From Burkholderiales bacterium (GTDB taxonomy: Bacteria; Pseudomonadota; Gammaproteobacteria; Burkholderiales; SG8-39), in contig JAOAFL010000097.1 in the NCBI GenBank assembly GCA_026416295.1, positions 1-64,000 on the forward strand: DNA of 64,000 nucleotides, written 5' to 3'. The notes under the pieces are model-generated. The model was given only the letters and a program-made list of their open reading frames with translations, did not search any database and was not told the DNA's origin. Shown here piece by piece: positions 1 to 16,722 of this stretch. A program made the translations under genes and the position numbers. The number at the start of each line of letters is the position of its first letter. Positions within the stretch are counted from its first letter, which is position 1.

Positions 1-76
1 GCGCGAGCGCGCGCGCGCCGACCGCGCGCCCCTCGGGCGCAAGGGGGTGCGCGCGGGCGGCGGGCGCGGCGCTCAT
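1..76 (-). CDS. 5' end of a CDS truncated by the window edge (possibly the transglutaminase-like gene that often follows DUF58)
   Basis: ATG at 76..74 overlaps the DUF58 stop codon (ATGA arrangement); open frame MSAAPAARAHPLAPEGRAVG runs to the window edge. Identity is inferred from usual gene order only. Confidence 0.4.
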   Translation of the reverse strand, partial: MSAAPAARAHPLAPEGRAVGARALA

Positions 77-1038
77 TGCGGTTCGCGCCAGAGCGCGAGC
101 GCGCGCAGGCACTCGGCGCGATGCGCCGGTCCGCGCCCGGGCGCGATGTGCAGGCCGGGCGCGCGCAGCCCGTAGCGCAGCCCGGCACGCTCGGCCTCGA
201 TCACCCAGCCGGCGAGGCGCGAAAGCCGCGCTTCGGCGCCGTCGGAAGCGGGCGCGAGCGCCCAGTCGAGCACGAGCTCGGCGCTCGCCTCGCCCCGGAA
301 CTGCTTGGTGAGCAGCTCGTCGGTGCGCGCGAGCGCCTTCCAGGCGACGTGGCGCGGCGAATCGCTGCGCTGGAACGCGCGCAGGCCGGCGAAGTCGTCG
401 GTGCCGCGCGCCTGCGCGTGCGCGCCGCCGCACGCCTCGAGCGCGCTCGCGGGCGGAAGCGGCGCGAAAAGCGGCCGCGGGTAAACGAGGCAGCGCGCCG
501 CCGGCTCGACGTGGCTCCAGGCGCGGAACAGCCCGAGCGGGAACCGCGTCTCGAGCGCGAAGCGCCCGAAGTCGAGCCAGCCGCGGCGCGCGGTCGGCAC
601 CGCGAGCGCCGCTTCGACGGTTTCGCCCGCGGCCAGCTCCACGGTGCACTGCGCGCCGCTCGCCAGATGCCGCACGAGGATCTGCGGGCGGTCGTGCGCG
701 GCGCGCTCGGCGAGCAGGAGCCGCAACTGCGCCGGCTGGCCCGCGAACACCGGCTCGGCGCGCGCCGCGCTCACGCCGAGCCGCGCGAGGTTGCGCGCGG
801 TGTGCACCATGCCGGCGAGGCCGAGGCCGGCGAGAAAGAACGTGAGCGCAAACCCGAGCGCGAGCGCGTAGTTGATCGAGCCGACGAGCAGGATCGCGAG
901 GGTGCCGCCGAACAGCCACCCGAGGCGCGTCGGCAGGATGTAGACGCGGCGGTGGCCGAGCACGACTTCGCCGTGCTCAGGGGGCACAAAGCCGTAGAGC
1001 CGGTTGCGCAGCGCGACGCGGTCAACTCGTCGCGCCAT
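73..1038 (-). CDS. DUF58 domain-containing protein
   Basis: 321 aa ORF with two N-terminal TM segments and the DUF58-type motif GTDDFAGLRAFQRSDSPRHVAWKALART. Confidence 0.85.
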   Translation of the reverse strand: MARRVDRVALRNRLYGFVPPEHGEVVLGHRRVYILPTRLGWLFGGTLAILLVGSINYALALGFALTFFLAGLGLAGMVHTARNLARLGVSAARAEPVFAGQPAQLRLLLAERAAHDRPQILVRHLASGAQCTVELAAGETVEAALAVPTARRGWLDFGRFALETRFPLGLFRAWSHVEPAARCLVYPRPLFAPLPPASALEACGGAHAQARGTDDFAGLRAFQRSDSPRHVAWKALARTDELLTKQFRGEASAELVLDWALAPASDGAEARLSRLAGWVIEAERAGLRYGLRAPGLHIAPGRGPAHRAECLRALALWREPQ

Positions 1039-1611
1039 CGTAGCCCCAGCGGCCGCGCCAGTGCGCGTGCACCGCCGTCGGGTACTGCGGGTCGGCGAGG
1101 CTGCCGTTGTAGCGGCCGAGCGCGCGAAAGAGGTCGCCCTTCTCCTCGTCGAGGTAGTGGCGCAGGATCAGGCAGCCGTAGCGGATGTTGGTGCGCATGC
1201 GAAAGAGGTTGTGGTCGGGCTGGCCGATCAGCTTCACCCAGAACGGCATCACCTGCATGTAGCCGCGCGCCCCTGCCGAGGAGACGGCGTATTTGCGAAA
1301 GCCGCTTTCCACCTCGATCACCGCGAGCACGAGTTGCGGGTCGAGCCCGGCGCGCACCGCCTCGTACTGCACCGTCTTCAGCAGCTCGATGCGCTCCTTG
1401 CGGTCGGGGATGCGCGCGCGCAGCCGCCGCGACATTTCGTGCACCCAGCGGTGCGCGTCCTCGGCGCGCGCGAAACTGAACACCGGCGGCGCGCGGTCGG
1501 CGAGCGCGGCCGACATGCGCTGCGCGACCGCGGCGGCGAGCGGCTCGTATTTCTGCGCGCCGGCCGCGGCGCCGAGCGGCGCGGCGAGCAGCGCGAGGGC
1601 GACCAGCCGCC

Positions 1612-1615
<4 letters not shown>
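1022..1615 (-). CDS. lytic transglycosylase (SLT domain)
   Basis: GTG start at 1615 overlapping the proS stop; signal peptide then [24 protein letters not shown]...[30 protein letters not shown], an SLT-type motif. Confidence 0.85.
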
Positions 1616-3321
<1,706 letters not shown>

Positions 3322-3413
3322 CGGAAGGTCCCGGATGACCGCGGCGCGCGGCGTTGTCTTCGGCGCAACGCTGTGGAAAAATGCCGCCGGATTCTAGCCC
3401 AGGTGGTGGCGCC

Positions 3414-3935
3414 ATGCTCGACCGAGACGGCTATCGACCGAACGTCGGCATGATCCTCGCCAACGCGCACGACCTCGTCTTCTGGGCGAGGCGCGCGAAC
3501 CAGAACGCCTGGCAGTTTCCCCAAGGCGGCATCAAGCCGGGCGAAAGCCCGACCGAGGCGATGTTCCGCGAGCTGCAGGAGGAAACCGGCCTTCAGCCGC
3601 GGCACGTGCGGATCCTCGGGCGCACGCGCGACTGGCTGCGGTACGAGGTGCCCGAGCGCTGGATGCGCCGCGAGTGGCGCGGCACCTACCGTGGGCAAAA
3701 ACAGATCTGGTTCCTCCTTCGACTGACGGGGCGCGACTGCGACGTGCGGCTGCGCGCGAGCGCGCGCCCGGAATTCGACGCCTGGTGCTGGCAGGACTAC
3801 TGGGCGCCGCTCGATGCGGTGATCGAGTTCAAGCGCGAGGTCTACCGCCGGGCGCTCACCGAGCTGCGGCCGTATCTGGAGGCCGACCGGCGCGGGCGGG
3901 CTGGGCGGCGCGCCCCGCTCGCGCGGCCGGAGTGA
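3414..3935 (+). CDS. rppH: RNA pyrophosphohydrolase (Nudix)
   Basis: [17 protein letters not shown]...[28 protein letters not shown]; Nudix box intact. Confidence 0.95.
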   Translation: MLDRDGYRPNVGMILANAHDLVFWARRANQNAWQFPQGGIKPGESPTEAMFRELQEETGLQPRHVRILGRTRDWLRYEVPERWMRREWRGTYRGQKQIWFLLRLTGRDCDVRLRASARPEFDAWCWQDYWAPLDAVIEFKREVYRRALTELRPYLEADRRGRAGRRAPLARPE

Positions 3936-4348
3936 TTTCCGCGCGCGTCCCGCTCGAATCACCGGCGCTCGCGGTGATGACCGGCCTTGCGCGCACCAGC
4001 CGGGCGACGATCTGGCCGCAGGCGCCGATCGAGCGGGAGAACCGGTACACGATCTCGCGCGGCGTGCGGCGGCTGCCGGCGGCCGGGCCGCTTGCGCCGG
4101 CGGCGCGCCGCGCGATGGTGCGCAGCGTCGTTTCGATGTCGCAGATCCCGCGCCGGCGCGGCGTCGCGGCCGACCCCGGTGCACCGGTCGCGCACCTTCG
4201 CCGAGATAGAATCGGCGCTCGTTCACCGCGACGGGCCGCCGTACGTGCGATAGGCGAGCGCTATCGCGACGATCGCGACAAACGATTTGCCAGGCGGCGC
4301 CCGCGCCCTTAGCTTTTCGATTCCGCTTCAACGACGAAGGAGGCAGAC

Positions 4349-4771
4349 GTGAAATCGCTCAAAGGAACCAAGACCCACGAGAACCTGAAGTACGCGTTCG
4401 CCGGCGAATCGCAGGCGAACCGCCGCTACCTCTACTTCGCCGCGAAGGCCGACGTCGAGGGCCAGAACGACGTCGCGGCGCTGTTCCGCTCGACCGCCGA
4501 GGGCGAGACCGGTCACGCGCACGGGCATCTGGAGTACCTGGAGCAGGTCGGCGATCCGGCCACCGGCCTGCCGATCGGTCGCACACGCCAGAACCTCGCG
4601 GCCGCGGTCGCGGGGGAGACGCACGAGTACTCCGACATGTACCCGGGCATGGCGAAGACCGCGCGTGAAGAGGGCTTCCCCGAGATCGCCGACTGGTTCG
4701 AGACGCTGGCGAAGGCGGAGCGCTCGCACGCCAATCGCTTCCAGAAGGCGCTCGACGCGCTGCAGGACTGA
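4349..4771 (+). CDS. rubrerythrin family protein
   Basis: [64 protein letters not shown]; ferritin-like diiron residues. Confidence 0.9.
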   Translation: MKSLKGTKTHENLKYAFAGESQANRRYLYFAAKADVEGQNDVAALFRSTAEGETGHAHGHLEYLEQVGDPATGLPIGRTRQNLAAAVAGETHEYSDMYPGMAKTAREEGFPEIADWFETLAKAERSHANRFQKALDALQD

Positions 4772-5352
4772 TGCCGAAAATCCAGCGCGACAGTCTGCTC
4801 ACGCTGGAGGCCTACGCCCGGGAGCGGCCGGCGTTCCGCTCCCGGGTGATCGCGCACAAGAAGCCGCGCACGGTGCACCTCGGCGAGCATCTGACGCTCG
4901 TCTTCGAGGACGAGCTGACGATCCGCTACCAGGTGCAGGAGATGTTGCGCATCGAGCGGCTGTTCGAGGAAGAGGACATCCAGGGCGAGCTGGACGTCTA
5001 CAACCCGCTCATCCCAGACGGCACCAACCTCAAGGCGACGCTGATGATCGAGTACGACGATCCGGCGGAGCGTCGCCGGCGTCTGGCGGAGCTGCGCGGG
5101 ATCGAGGACCGCGTGTGGGTGCAGGTCGAAGGCGGCGCACGGGTGTACGCGATCGCCGACGAGGACCTCGAGCGCGAAACCGAAGAAAAGACCTCGGCGG
5201 TGCACTTCCTGCGCTTCGAACTCGACGAGGCGGATCGGCGGCGCCTGAAGGCGGGCGCCGGGCTCACGATCGGCGTCGATCACCCTCAGTACCAGGCGAC
5301 GACCGAAGCCTCGGCAGAGACGCGCGCGGCGCTCGCGGCCGATCTCGCGTAA
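4771..5352 (+). CDS. DUF3501 family protein
   Basis: 193 aa, start overlaps rubrerythrin stop; [97 protein letters not shown]. Confidence 0.85.
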   Translation: MPKIQRDSLLTLEAYARERPAFRSRVIAHKKPRTVHLGEHLTLVFEDELTIRYQVQEMLRIERLFEEEDIQGELDVYNPLIPDGTNLKATLMIEYDDPAERRRRLAELRGIEDRVWVQVEGGARVYAIADEDLERETEEKTSAVHFLRFELDEADRRRLKAGAGLTIGVDHPQYQATTEASAETRAALAADLA

Positions 5353-5356
5353 CCCG

Positions 5357-5893
5357 ATGCGGCGCGCGGCGGCGCTCGCCTGCGCGCTGGGGGCGGCGGC
5401 CGCGCAGGCGCAGGCGCCGGGCCCGAAATCCGACTGGGAGCGCGCACAGGAAGCGCGCGAGTTCCGCGAGGCGCCGGTGACGCTCCCGCCTTTCTACCGC
5501 GAAGAGGACCTGATCGAATTCTCGGTCGGCCCGGCGGTCGCGTTCCGGTTCTACGTCGACCGCGCCTCGCTCTCGGTGGGCGAGGACGGCGTCGTGCGCT
5601 ACACGCTCGTCGCCCGCAGCGCGCAAGGGGCCGAGAACGTGAGCTACGAAGGGATCCGGTGCCGGACCGGCATGCACCGGGTGTACGCGCTCGGGCAGCG
5701 GGACCGGACGTGGCGGCCGGTCGAGCGCGACTGGCAGTCGACCGAGAGAGTCTGGACCCGAGTCCTGCGGCGCGACTACTTCTGCCCGATGCAGCGGACC
5801 ATCTTCAGCGCAGCCGAGGGGCTCGAGGCGCTGCGCCGGGGCGGGCATCCGGAGCGCGAGAACTGGGGCGCGGGCGGCGCTGGCGCGCGCTAG
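5357..5893 (+). CDS. CNP1-like family protein, predicted exported
   Basis: Signal peptide then [77 protein letters not shown]. Confidence 0.8.
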   Translation: MRRAAALACALGAAAAQAQAPGPKSDWERAQEAREFREAPVTLPPFYREEDLIEFSVGPAVAFRFYVDRASLSVGEDGVVRYTLVARSAQGAENVSYEGIRCRTGMHRVYALGQRDRTWRPVERDWQSTERVWTRVLRRDYFCPMQRTIFSAAEGLEALRRGGHPERENWGAGGAGAR

Positions 5894-5958
5894 CGCCGGT
5901 CCTCGCTTTCCGGGGCTGCGCGGCGCGCGCTCGGCGGGGGTTCTCGATCGGTCGCCGT

Positions 5959-8438
<2,480 letters not shown>

Positions 8439-8457
8439 GTCTGCTCCCCGATCCGCG

Positions 8458-8772
8458 TCAGCCGGCGACGATCTGCTCGATGCGCACCTCGGTGAAGCGC
8501 TGCCGGTGCCCCTGGCGCTTCTGCGAGTGCTTGCGCCGGCGCAGCTTGAAGATGCGCACTTTCTCGCCGCGGCCGTGTCCGAGCACCGTCGCGCTCACCG
8601 ACGCGCCCGCGACGAACGGCGCGCCGACGCGCGCGGTCTCGCCCTCGCCGACGAGAAGCACCTTGTCGAACGAGACGCTCGCGCCGACCTCCGCGGAAAG
8701 CGCCTCGACGCGGATGCTGTCGCCCGGGCGCACGCGATACTGCTTGCCGCCGGCCTGAATGACTGCGTACAT
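8458..8772 (-). CDS. rplU: 50S ribosomal protein L21
   Basis: [25 protein letters not shown]...[27 protein letters not shown]. Confidence 0.97.
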   Translation of the reverse strand: MYAVIQAGGKQYRVRPGDSIRVEALSAEVGASVSFDKVLLVGEGETARVGAPFVAGASVSATVLGHGRGEKVRIFKLRRRKHSQKRQGHRQRFTEVRIEQIVAG

Positions 8773-8800
8773 GGTCGAACGCCCTGTGAAAAGGCAGAAG

Positions 8801-8829
8801 ATTATAGAGCACGCGCCGAACGCGGGCAA
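8801..8829 (-). promoter_or_regulatory. sigma70-type promoter for rplU-rpmA
   Basis: Minus strand TTGCCC (8829-8824), 17-nt spacer, TATAAT (8806-8801); 29 nt upstream of the rplU ATG. Confidence 0.75.
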
Positions 8830-8854
8830 AGCGCCGTGTGATAACTTCCGCGGC

Positions 8855-9823
8855 GTGACCCCGGCTCGCATCCTCGCGCCGATCGCCGACGAGATGCGCA
8901 GGCTCGAGTCGCGCATCGGCGAGCGGCTCGACTCCGACGTCGCCCTCGTGCGTCAGGTGGCGCAGTATCTGGTCGAAAGCGGTGGCAAGCGGCTGCGGCC
9001 GGCGCTGCTCCTTCTTGCGGCGGGGGCCTGCGGCTCGCGCGACGAGGCCCGCATCGAGCTTGCGGCGGTGGTCGAGTTCATTCACACCGCGACGCTGTTG
9101 CACGACGACGTGGTCGACGCCTCCGACCTTCGGCGCGGCCGAAGCACCGCGAACGCGCGCTTCGGCAACGCCGCGGCGGTGCTGGTCGGCGATTTTCTCT
9201 ATTCGCGCGCCTTTCAGATGATGGTGGGCGCGGGCAGCATGCGCGTGATGGCGGTGCTCGCCGAGGCGACCAACGCGATCGCCGAAGGCGAGGTGCTCCA
9301 GCTCATGCACTGCCGCGACCCGGACGTGGGCGAATCGGGGTACCTCGCGGTGGTGCGGCGCAAGACCGCGAAGCTCTTCGAGGCGTCGGCGCGCCTCGGG
9401 GCGGTGCTCGCCGGCGCGCCGCCGACGCTCGAAGAGCGGCTCGCCGAGTACGGCATGCGGGTCGGCACCGCGTTTCAGCTGATCGACGACGTGCTCGATT
9501 ACTCCGGGGACGTCGAGGCGATCGGCAAAAGCCTCGGCGACGATCTGGCCGAAGGCAATCCGACCCTGCCGCTCATCCGCGCGATGGCCTGCGGCAGCCC
9601 GGCGCAGGCGCGCCTCGTGCGCGACGCGATCGTCTCGGGCGGTCGCGAGGCGTTCGCCGCGGTGCTTGAGGCGGTGCGTGCCACCGGCGCGCTCGAGTAC
9701 ACGCGCGAGCTCGCGCGGCGCGAGGCCGAGGCGGCGCGCGCCGCGCTCGAGCCGCTTGCGCCCTCGGCGCACCGGGACTCTCTGCTAGAATTGGCCGCCT
9801 ACTCGGTGTCCCGTCGTTCCTAG
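8855..9823 (+). CDS. ispB: polyprenyl (octaprenyl) diphosphate synthase
   Basis: [25 protein letters not shown]...[18 protein letters not shown]...[10 protein letters not shown]; both Asp-rich motifs. GTG start at 8855 proposed. Confidence 0.93.
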   Translation: MTPARILAPIADEMRRLESRIGERLDSDVALVRQVAQYLVESGGKRLRPALLLLAAGACGSRDEARIELAAVVEFIHTATLLHDDVVDASDLRRGRSTANARFGNAAAVLVGDFLYSRAFQMMVGAGSMRVMAVLAEATNAIAEGEVLQLMHCRDPDVGESGYLAVVRRKTAKLFEASARLGAVLAGAPPTLEERLAEYGMRVGTAFQLIDDVLDYSGDVEAIGKSLGDDLAEGNPTLPLIRAMACGSPAQARLVRDAIVSGGREAFAAVLEAVRATGALEYTRELARREAEAARAALEPLAPSAHRDSLLELAAYSVSRRS

Positions 9824-9825
9824 CT

Positions 9826-9902
9826 CGGGGTGTAGCTCAGCCTGGTAGAGTACTGCGTTCGGGACGCAGGTGTCGCTGGTTCGAATCCAGTCACCCCGAC
9901 CA
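9826..9902 (+). tRNA. tRNA-Pro (anticodon CGG)
   Basis: CGGGGTG acceptor pairs with CACCCCG; anticodon arm CTGCG-TTCGGGA-CGCAG; T-loop GGTTCGAATCC; encoded CCA. Confidence 0.97.
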
Positions 9903-9943
9903 TCTTCCTTTTTCCGCGGCGACCGGCCGGCGATAATGCGCGC

Positions 9944-10168
9944 ATGGGTCGGCTGCTCCTGATCCTTCTCGTCGTCGTGCTGCTCGCCTGGCTGCTGCGA
10001 CGGGCGCTTGCCGGGCGGGCGCGCGGCGCGCCGCACGCCGACGCCGGCGTGCCGCTCGTGCGTTGCGCGCACTGCGGCCTCAACCTGCCGAAGACCGAGG
10101 CGCGCAGCGCGGGCGGCCGGCACTACTGCAGCGAGGAGCACTGGCGGCTCGGTCCGCGGGACGGCTGA
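9944..10168 (+). CDS. PP0621 family zinc-ribbon-like small membrane protein
   Basis: One TM segment then VRCAHCGLNLPKTEARSAGGRHYCSEEHWRLG. Confidence 0.8.
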   Translation: MGRLLLILLVVVLLAWLLRRALAGRARGAPHADAGVPLVRCAHCGLNLPKTEARSAGGRHYCSEEHWRLGPRDG

Positions 10169-11757
10169 TGCCCTCGGCCGCGGTTCCGGCGGCGCTTCGC
10201 GGCGGGCCGACGGCACCGGTCGAGGCGTACTGGACCGCGCTGCGCCTGTTCAGCGCGTACCGCATCGCGCTCGCGGCGCTGCTTCTCGGCCTGACGCTCG
10301 CCTACGGCGACGCCCTCAGCCTCGGCGCGCACCGCTTGGATCTTTTCCGCGGTGCGGCGGCCGCCTACCTCGTGCTCGCGGCGATGGCCCACAGCGTGCT
10401 TGCCCGCCTGCGGGTGCAGTTCGTCGCACAGCTTTCTTTGCACGTCGCGCTCGACGTGGTCGCGCTCACGGTGCTGATGTACGCGAGCGGCGGACTGCGC
10501 AGCGGCCTGGGGGCGATGGTCCTCGTTTCGCTGATCGGCGCGGCGCTGCTCGCACCGCTGCGCGTCGCGCTCGCCTACGCCGCGTTCGCGACGCTCGCGC
10601 TGCTGTTCGAGCAGGCGGTCTGGGTACTCTATTTCGACGCGCCGGGCGCGAGCTTCATGCAGCCCGGGATGCTCGCGATCGGCTGCTTCGCGAGCGCCGG
10701 CGTCACCGGCTGGCTGGTGCAGCGCGCCGGCGCGAGCGAGCGGCTCGCGCGCGAGCGCGAGCGGGAGCTCGCGCTGCAGCTGCGCGTGAGCCAGCTCGTG
10801 ATCGACGACATGCCGCACGGCGTGCTGGTGCTCGATGCCGCCGGACGGGTGCGGCAGCACAATCCGGGCGCCCAGCGACTCTTCGGTGCCGAGGCGTTGC
10901 GCGGCGCCGACCTCGCGCAGATCGCGCCGGCGGCGGCCGCGTGCTGGCGGCGGTGGCGGGCCGGCAGCGGCGCCGAGCGGACGGAGATCGAGCTGCGCGG
11001 CCGCGGTCTGCGGCTGCGCATGATCGAGGCGGGCGCCGGCGAGGACCTCACCGTGATGTTCGTCGAGGACACGACGCGCGCGCTCGAAGAGGCGCGCCAG
11101 CTCAAGCTCGCCGCCCTCGGCCGGCTCACCGCCAACCTCGCGCACGAGATCCGCAACCCCCTTTCGGCGATCAGCCATGCGGCCGAGCTGCTCGGCGAGA
11201 GCCCCGCCGAACGCGAGCGCGAGCGGCTGTGCCGTATCATCGCCGACAACACGCGGCGGCTCGAGCGGCTGGTGGCCGACGTGCTGCAGCTCAACCGCCG
11301 CGACCGAACGCGCAGCGAGCCGATCGAGCTCGCCGCGTGGCTCGGCCAGTTCGTCGAGGAGTTCGCGATGAGCGAGGGGGTGCCGCGCGAATGGATCGCG
11401 GTCGATGTGGCGCGTGCGGTCCGCGTCGAGTTCGACCGCGAGCATCTGCGCCAGGTGCTCTGGAATCTGCTGCGCAACGCGGTGCGGCACGCGCGGCCGG
11501 CGCGCGGCTGCGTGCGTCTGGTGCTCGGCGCCTTCGCCGGGCAGGTCGAGCTGAACGTCCTCGACAACGGCCCCGGCGTGCCGCGCGAGCGGCTCGCGCA
11601 GCTGTTCGAGCCGTTTTTCACGACCGACCGCGCAGGCACGGGGCTCGGCCTTTACATCGCGCGCGAGCTGTGCGCCGCCAACCGCGCCACGCTGGAATAC
11701 GTGCCGGGCGGCGAGGGCGCGCACTTTCGCCTGGTGTGCGCGGAGGCGCCCGCATGA
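10168..11757 (+). CDS. pilS: PilS-like membrane sensor histidine kinase (PAS domain)
   Basis: Multiple TM segments, PAS, LTANLAHEIRNPLSAISHAAELL H-box, N box and GTGLGLYIARELC; coupled to an NtrC-type regulator. Confidence 0.87.
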   Translation: MPSAAVPAALRGGPTAPVEAYWTALRLFSAYRIALAALLLGLTLAYGDALSLGAHRLDLFRGAAAAYLVLAAMAHSVLARLRVQFVAQLSLHVALDVVALTVLMYASGGLRSGLGAMVLVSLIGAALLAPLRVALAYAAFATLALLFEQAVWVLYFDAPGASFMQPGMLAIGCFASAGVTGWLVQRAGASERLARERERELALQLRVSQLVIDDMPHGVLVLDAAGRVRQHNPGAQRLFGAEALRGADLAQIAPAAAACWRRWRAGSGAERTEIELRGRGLRLRMIEAGAGEDLTVMFVEDTTRALEEARQLKLAALGRLTANLAHEIRNPLSAISHAAELLGESPAERERERLCRIIADNTRRLERLVADVLQLNRRDRTRSEPIELAAWLGQFVEEFAMSEGVPREWIAVDVARAVRVEFDREHLRQVLWNLLRNAVRHARPARGCVRLVLGAFAGQVELNVLDNGPGVPRERLAQLFEPFFTTDRAGTGLGLYIARELCAANRATLEYVPGGEGAHFRLVCAEAPA

Positions 11758-13160
11758 GGCGCGGCGTGCCGCAGGCGGCGGACGCCGCGCGCGCGAGCGC
11801 GCGCGTGCTGGTGGTCGACGACGAGCCCGACATCCGGGAGCTGCTCGAGCTCACGCTCGCGAAGATGGGGCTTGCGGCCGACGCCGTCGGCTCGGTCGCC
11901 GAAGCGAAGGCGCGGCTCGCCGGCGCGCGTTACGACCTGTGCCTCACCGACATGCGCCTGCCCGACGGCGACGGGCTCGAGCTCGTGCGCTACATCGCCG
12001 GTCTTGCGCGCGACTTGCCGGTGGCGGTGATCACCGCCTACGGCAGCGCGGAAAACGCGGTCGCGGCGCTCAAGGCGGGCGCGTTCGACTACATCGCCAA
12101 GCCGGTCGCGCTCGAGCAGCTGCGCGCGCTCGTGCGCTCGGCGCTCGCGCTGCCCGGGCTGCAGGAGCCGCCCGCGGCCGGCCAGGCGCTGCTCGGCGAC
12201 AGCCCGCCCTTGCGGGCCGCGCGCGAGCTGATCGCCAAGCTCGCGCGCACGCAGGCGCCGGTCTACATTTCCGGCGAATCCGGCAGCGGCAAGGAACTCG
12301 CGGCGCGCCTGATCCACGCCGGGGGCGCACGGCGCAAGCGGCCGTTCGTCGCGGTCAACTGCGGGGCGATCCCGGAAACGCTCATGGAGAGCGAGTTCTT
12401 CGGCTATCGCAAGGGCGCGTTCACCGGCGCCTTCCAGGACCGCGACGGGTTTTTCCAGGCGGCGAACGGCGGCACGCTGTTCCTCGACGAGGTCGCGGAT
12501 CTGCCGCTCGGGATGCAGGTGAAGCTGCTGCGGGCGATCCAGGAAAAGCGCGTGCGCAAGGTCGGCGCGACGCAGGAAGAGCCGGTCGACGTGCGCATCA
12601 TCTCGGCGACGCACCAGGACCTTGCGGCCCTCGTCGAGGCGGGTCGCTTCCGGCGAGACCTTTTTTACCGGCTGAACGTCATCGAGCTCAAGATGCCGTC
12701 CCTGCGCGAATGCCTCGAGGACGTGCCGCTCATCGCGACGCGGATCCTCGAGCGACTGGCGCGCGAGGAAGGGCAGCCGCCGCGCGCGCTGTCGCCGGCG
12801 GCGATCGAGGCGCTGAAAGCCTACGACTTCCCGGGCAACGTGCGCGAGCTGGAAAACATCCTCGAGCGGGCGGTCGCGCTCTCCTCCGGTCCGGTCATCG
12901 AACCGGCCGACCTTCGCCTGCATCCGGGCGGCGGCGAGGAGCCGGGCGTCGGCGGGCCCGCACAAGGGGCGATGCGGCATGAGCCGCTGCCCGACTACCT
13001 CGACCGGCTGGAACGGGAAGCGATCCTCGCCGCGCTCGCGCGCACCGGGTTCAACCGCACCGCGGCCGCCAAGCTCCTCGGCGTAACGTTCCGTTCGCTG
13101 CGCTACCGCATGCAGCGTCTCGGCATCCGCGGGCCGGGCGACGATGACGGCGACGGCTGA
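11754..13160 (+). CDS. pilR: PilR-like sigma54-dependent response regulator
   Basis: Receiver domain LVVDDEPDIRELLELTL; Walker A-type SGESGSGKELAARLIHAGGARRKRPFVAVNCGAIPETLMESEFFGYRKGAFTGA; FIS-like HTH. Confidence 0.88.
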   Translation: MRRGVPQAADAARASARVLVVDDEPDIRELLELTLAKMGLAADAVGSVAEAKARLAGARYDLCLTDMRLPDGDGLELVRYIAGLARDLPVAVITAYGSAENAVAALKAGAFDYIAKPVALEQLRALVRSALALPGLQEPPAAGQALLGDSPPLRAARELIAKLARTQAPVYISGESGSGKELAARLIHAGGARRKRPFVAVNCGAIPETLMESEFFGYRKGAFTGAFQDRDGFFQAANGGTLFLDEVADLPLGMQVKLLRAIQEKRVRKVGATQEEPVDVRIISATHQDLAALVEAGRFRRDLFYRLNVIELKMPSLRECLEDVPLIATRILERLAREEGQPPRALSPAAIEALKAYDFPGNVRELENILERAVALSSGPVIEPADLRLHPGGGEEPGVGGPAQGAMRHEPLPDYLDRLEREAILAALARTGFNRTAAAKLLGVTFRSLRYRMQRLGIRGPGDDDGDG

Positions 13161-13689
13161 CGGCGCCTTCGTCGGCCGCTTTCGCAAGGTGCCGTCGCCG
13201 AATTGCGACGACCGGCCGCCGGGTACCGCGATTACGCTGCTCGTTCTGCACGCGATCAGCCTGCCGCGCGGCTGTTACGGCGGCGATGCGATCGAGCGGC
13301 TGTTCACCAACCGGCTCGACCCGGCGGCACATCCGACGTTCGCCGAGCTCGCGGGTGTGCGCGTGTCGGCGCACTTTCTCATCCGCCGCGACGGCGAACT
13401 GGTGCAGTTCGTGCCGATCGCGAGGCGCGCCTGGCACGCCGGGGTCTCGCGCTGGCGGGGGCGCGCGCGCTGCAACGACTTCTCGGTCGGCATCGAGCTC
13501 GAGGGCACCGACGAAGACGAGTTCGCCGCAGCGCAATACGCGCGGCTCGACGCCCTCGTCGCCCGGCTGCGCGCGCGTCTGCCGCTGCGCGCGATCGCGG
13601 CCCACAGCGACATCGCGCCCGAACGCAAGCGCGATCCCGGCTCGGGCTTCGCCTGGCGGCGGCTGTTCGCGCATCTCGCCGTCGCCTGA
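13144..13689 (+). CDS. ampD: 1,6-anhydro-N-acetylmuramyl-L-alanine amidase
   Basis: SPNCDDRPPGTAITLLVLHAISLPRGCYGGDAIERLFTNRLDP...HFLIRRDGELVQFVPIARRAWHAGVSRWRGRARCNDFSVGIELEG. Confidence 0.93.
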   Translation: MTATADGAFVGRFRKVPSPNCDDRPPGTAITLLVLHAISLPRGCYGGDAIERLFTNRLDPAAHPTFAELAGVRVSAHFLIRRDGELVQFVPIARRAWHAGVSRWRGRARCNDFSVGIELEGTDEDEFAAAQYARLDALVARLRARLPLRAIAAHSDIAPERKRDPGSGFAWRRLFAHLAVA

Positions 13690-13748
13690 ATTTCCGAACG
13701 GCCTGCGGTCGCGGCCGCGCTTGTGCGCGGCGCGCGCGGATCCCGGGC

Positions 13749-13826
13749 TTGCAAATTTCTTTTCGCGTGGTACAGTGAGCCACAAGTTTTAGTTGCTGTG
13801 CCGACGTCCGGCACTAAATATTGTGG
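13749..13826 (+). promoter_or_regulatory. nrdAB promoter with paired NrdR boxes
   Basis: TTGCAA-16-TACAGT; box 1 CCACAAGTTTTAGTTG (13780-13795), box 2 GCACTAAATATTGTGG (13811-13826), 31 bp start to start; box 2 matches CACTATATATAGTG at 12/14. Confidence 0.75.
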
Positions 13827-13875
13827 TCGCTTGCCGCTGGCGTGCGGCGGGCAACCGCGCGGGAGCGAGGAGAGC

Positions 13876-16718
<2,843 letters not shown>

Positions 16719-16722
<4 letters not shown>

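Noticed and set aside
10123-11724. 533-aa minus-strand ORF opposite pilS
   Set aside because: Arg/His/Glu-rich low-information translation antisense to a clear histidine kinase; the same applies to other long opposite-strand ORFs (for example 1741-3315, 13789-16128, 42186-45116).
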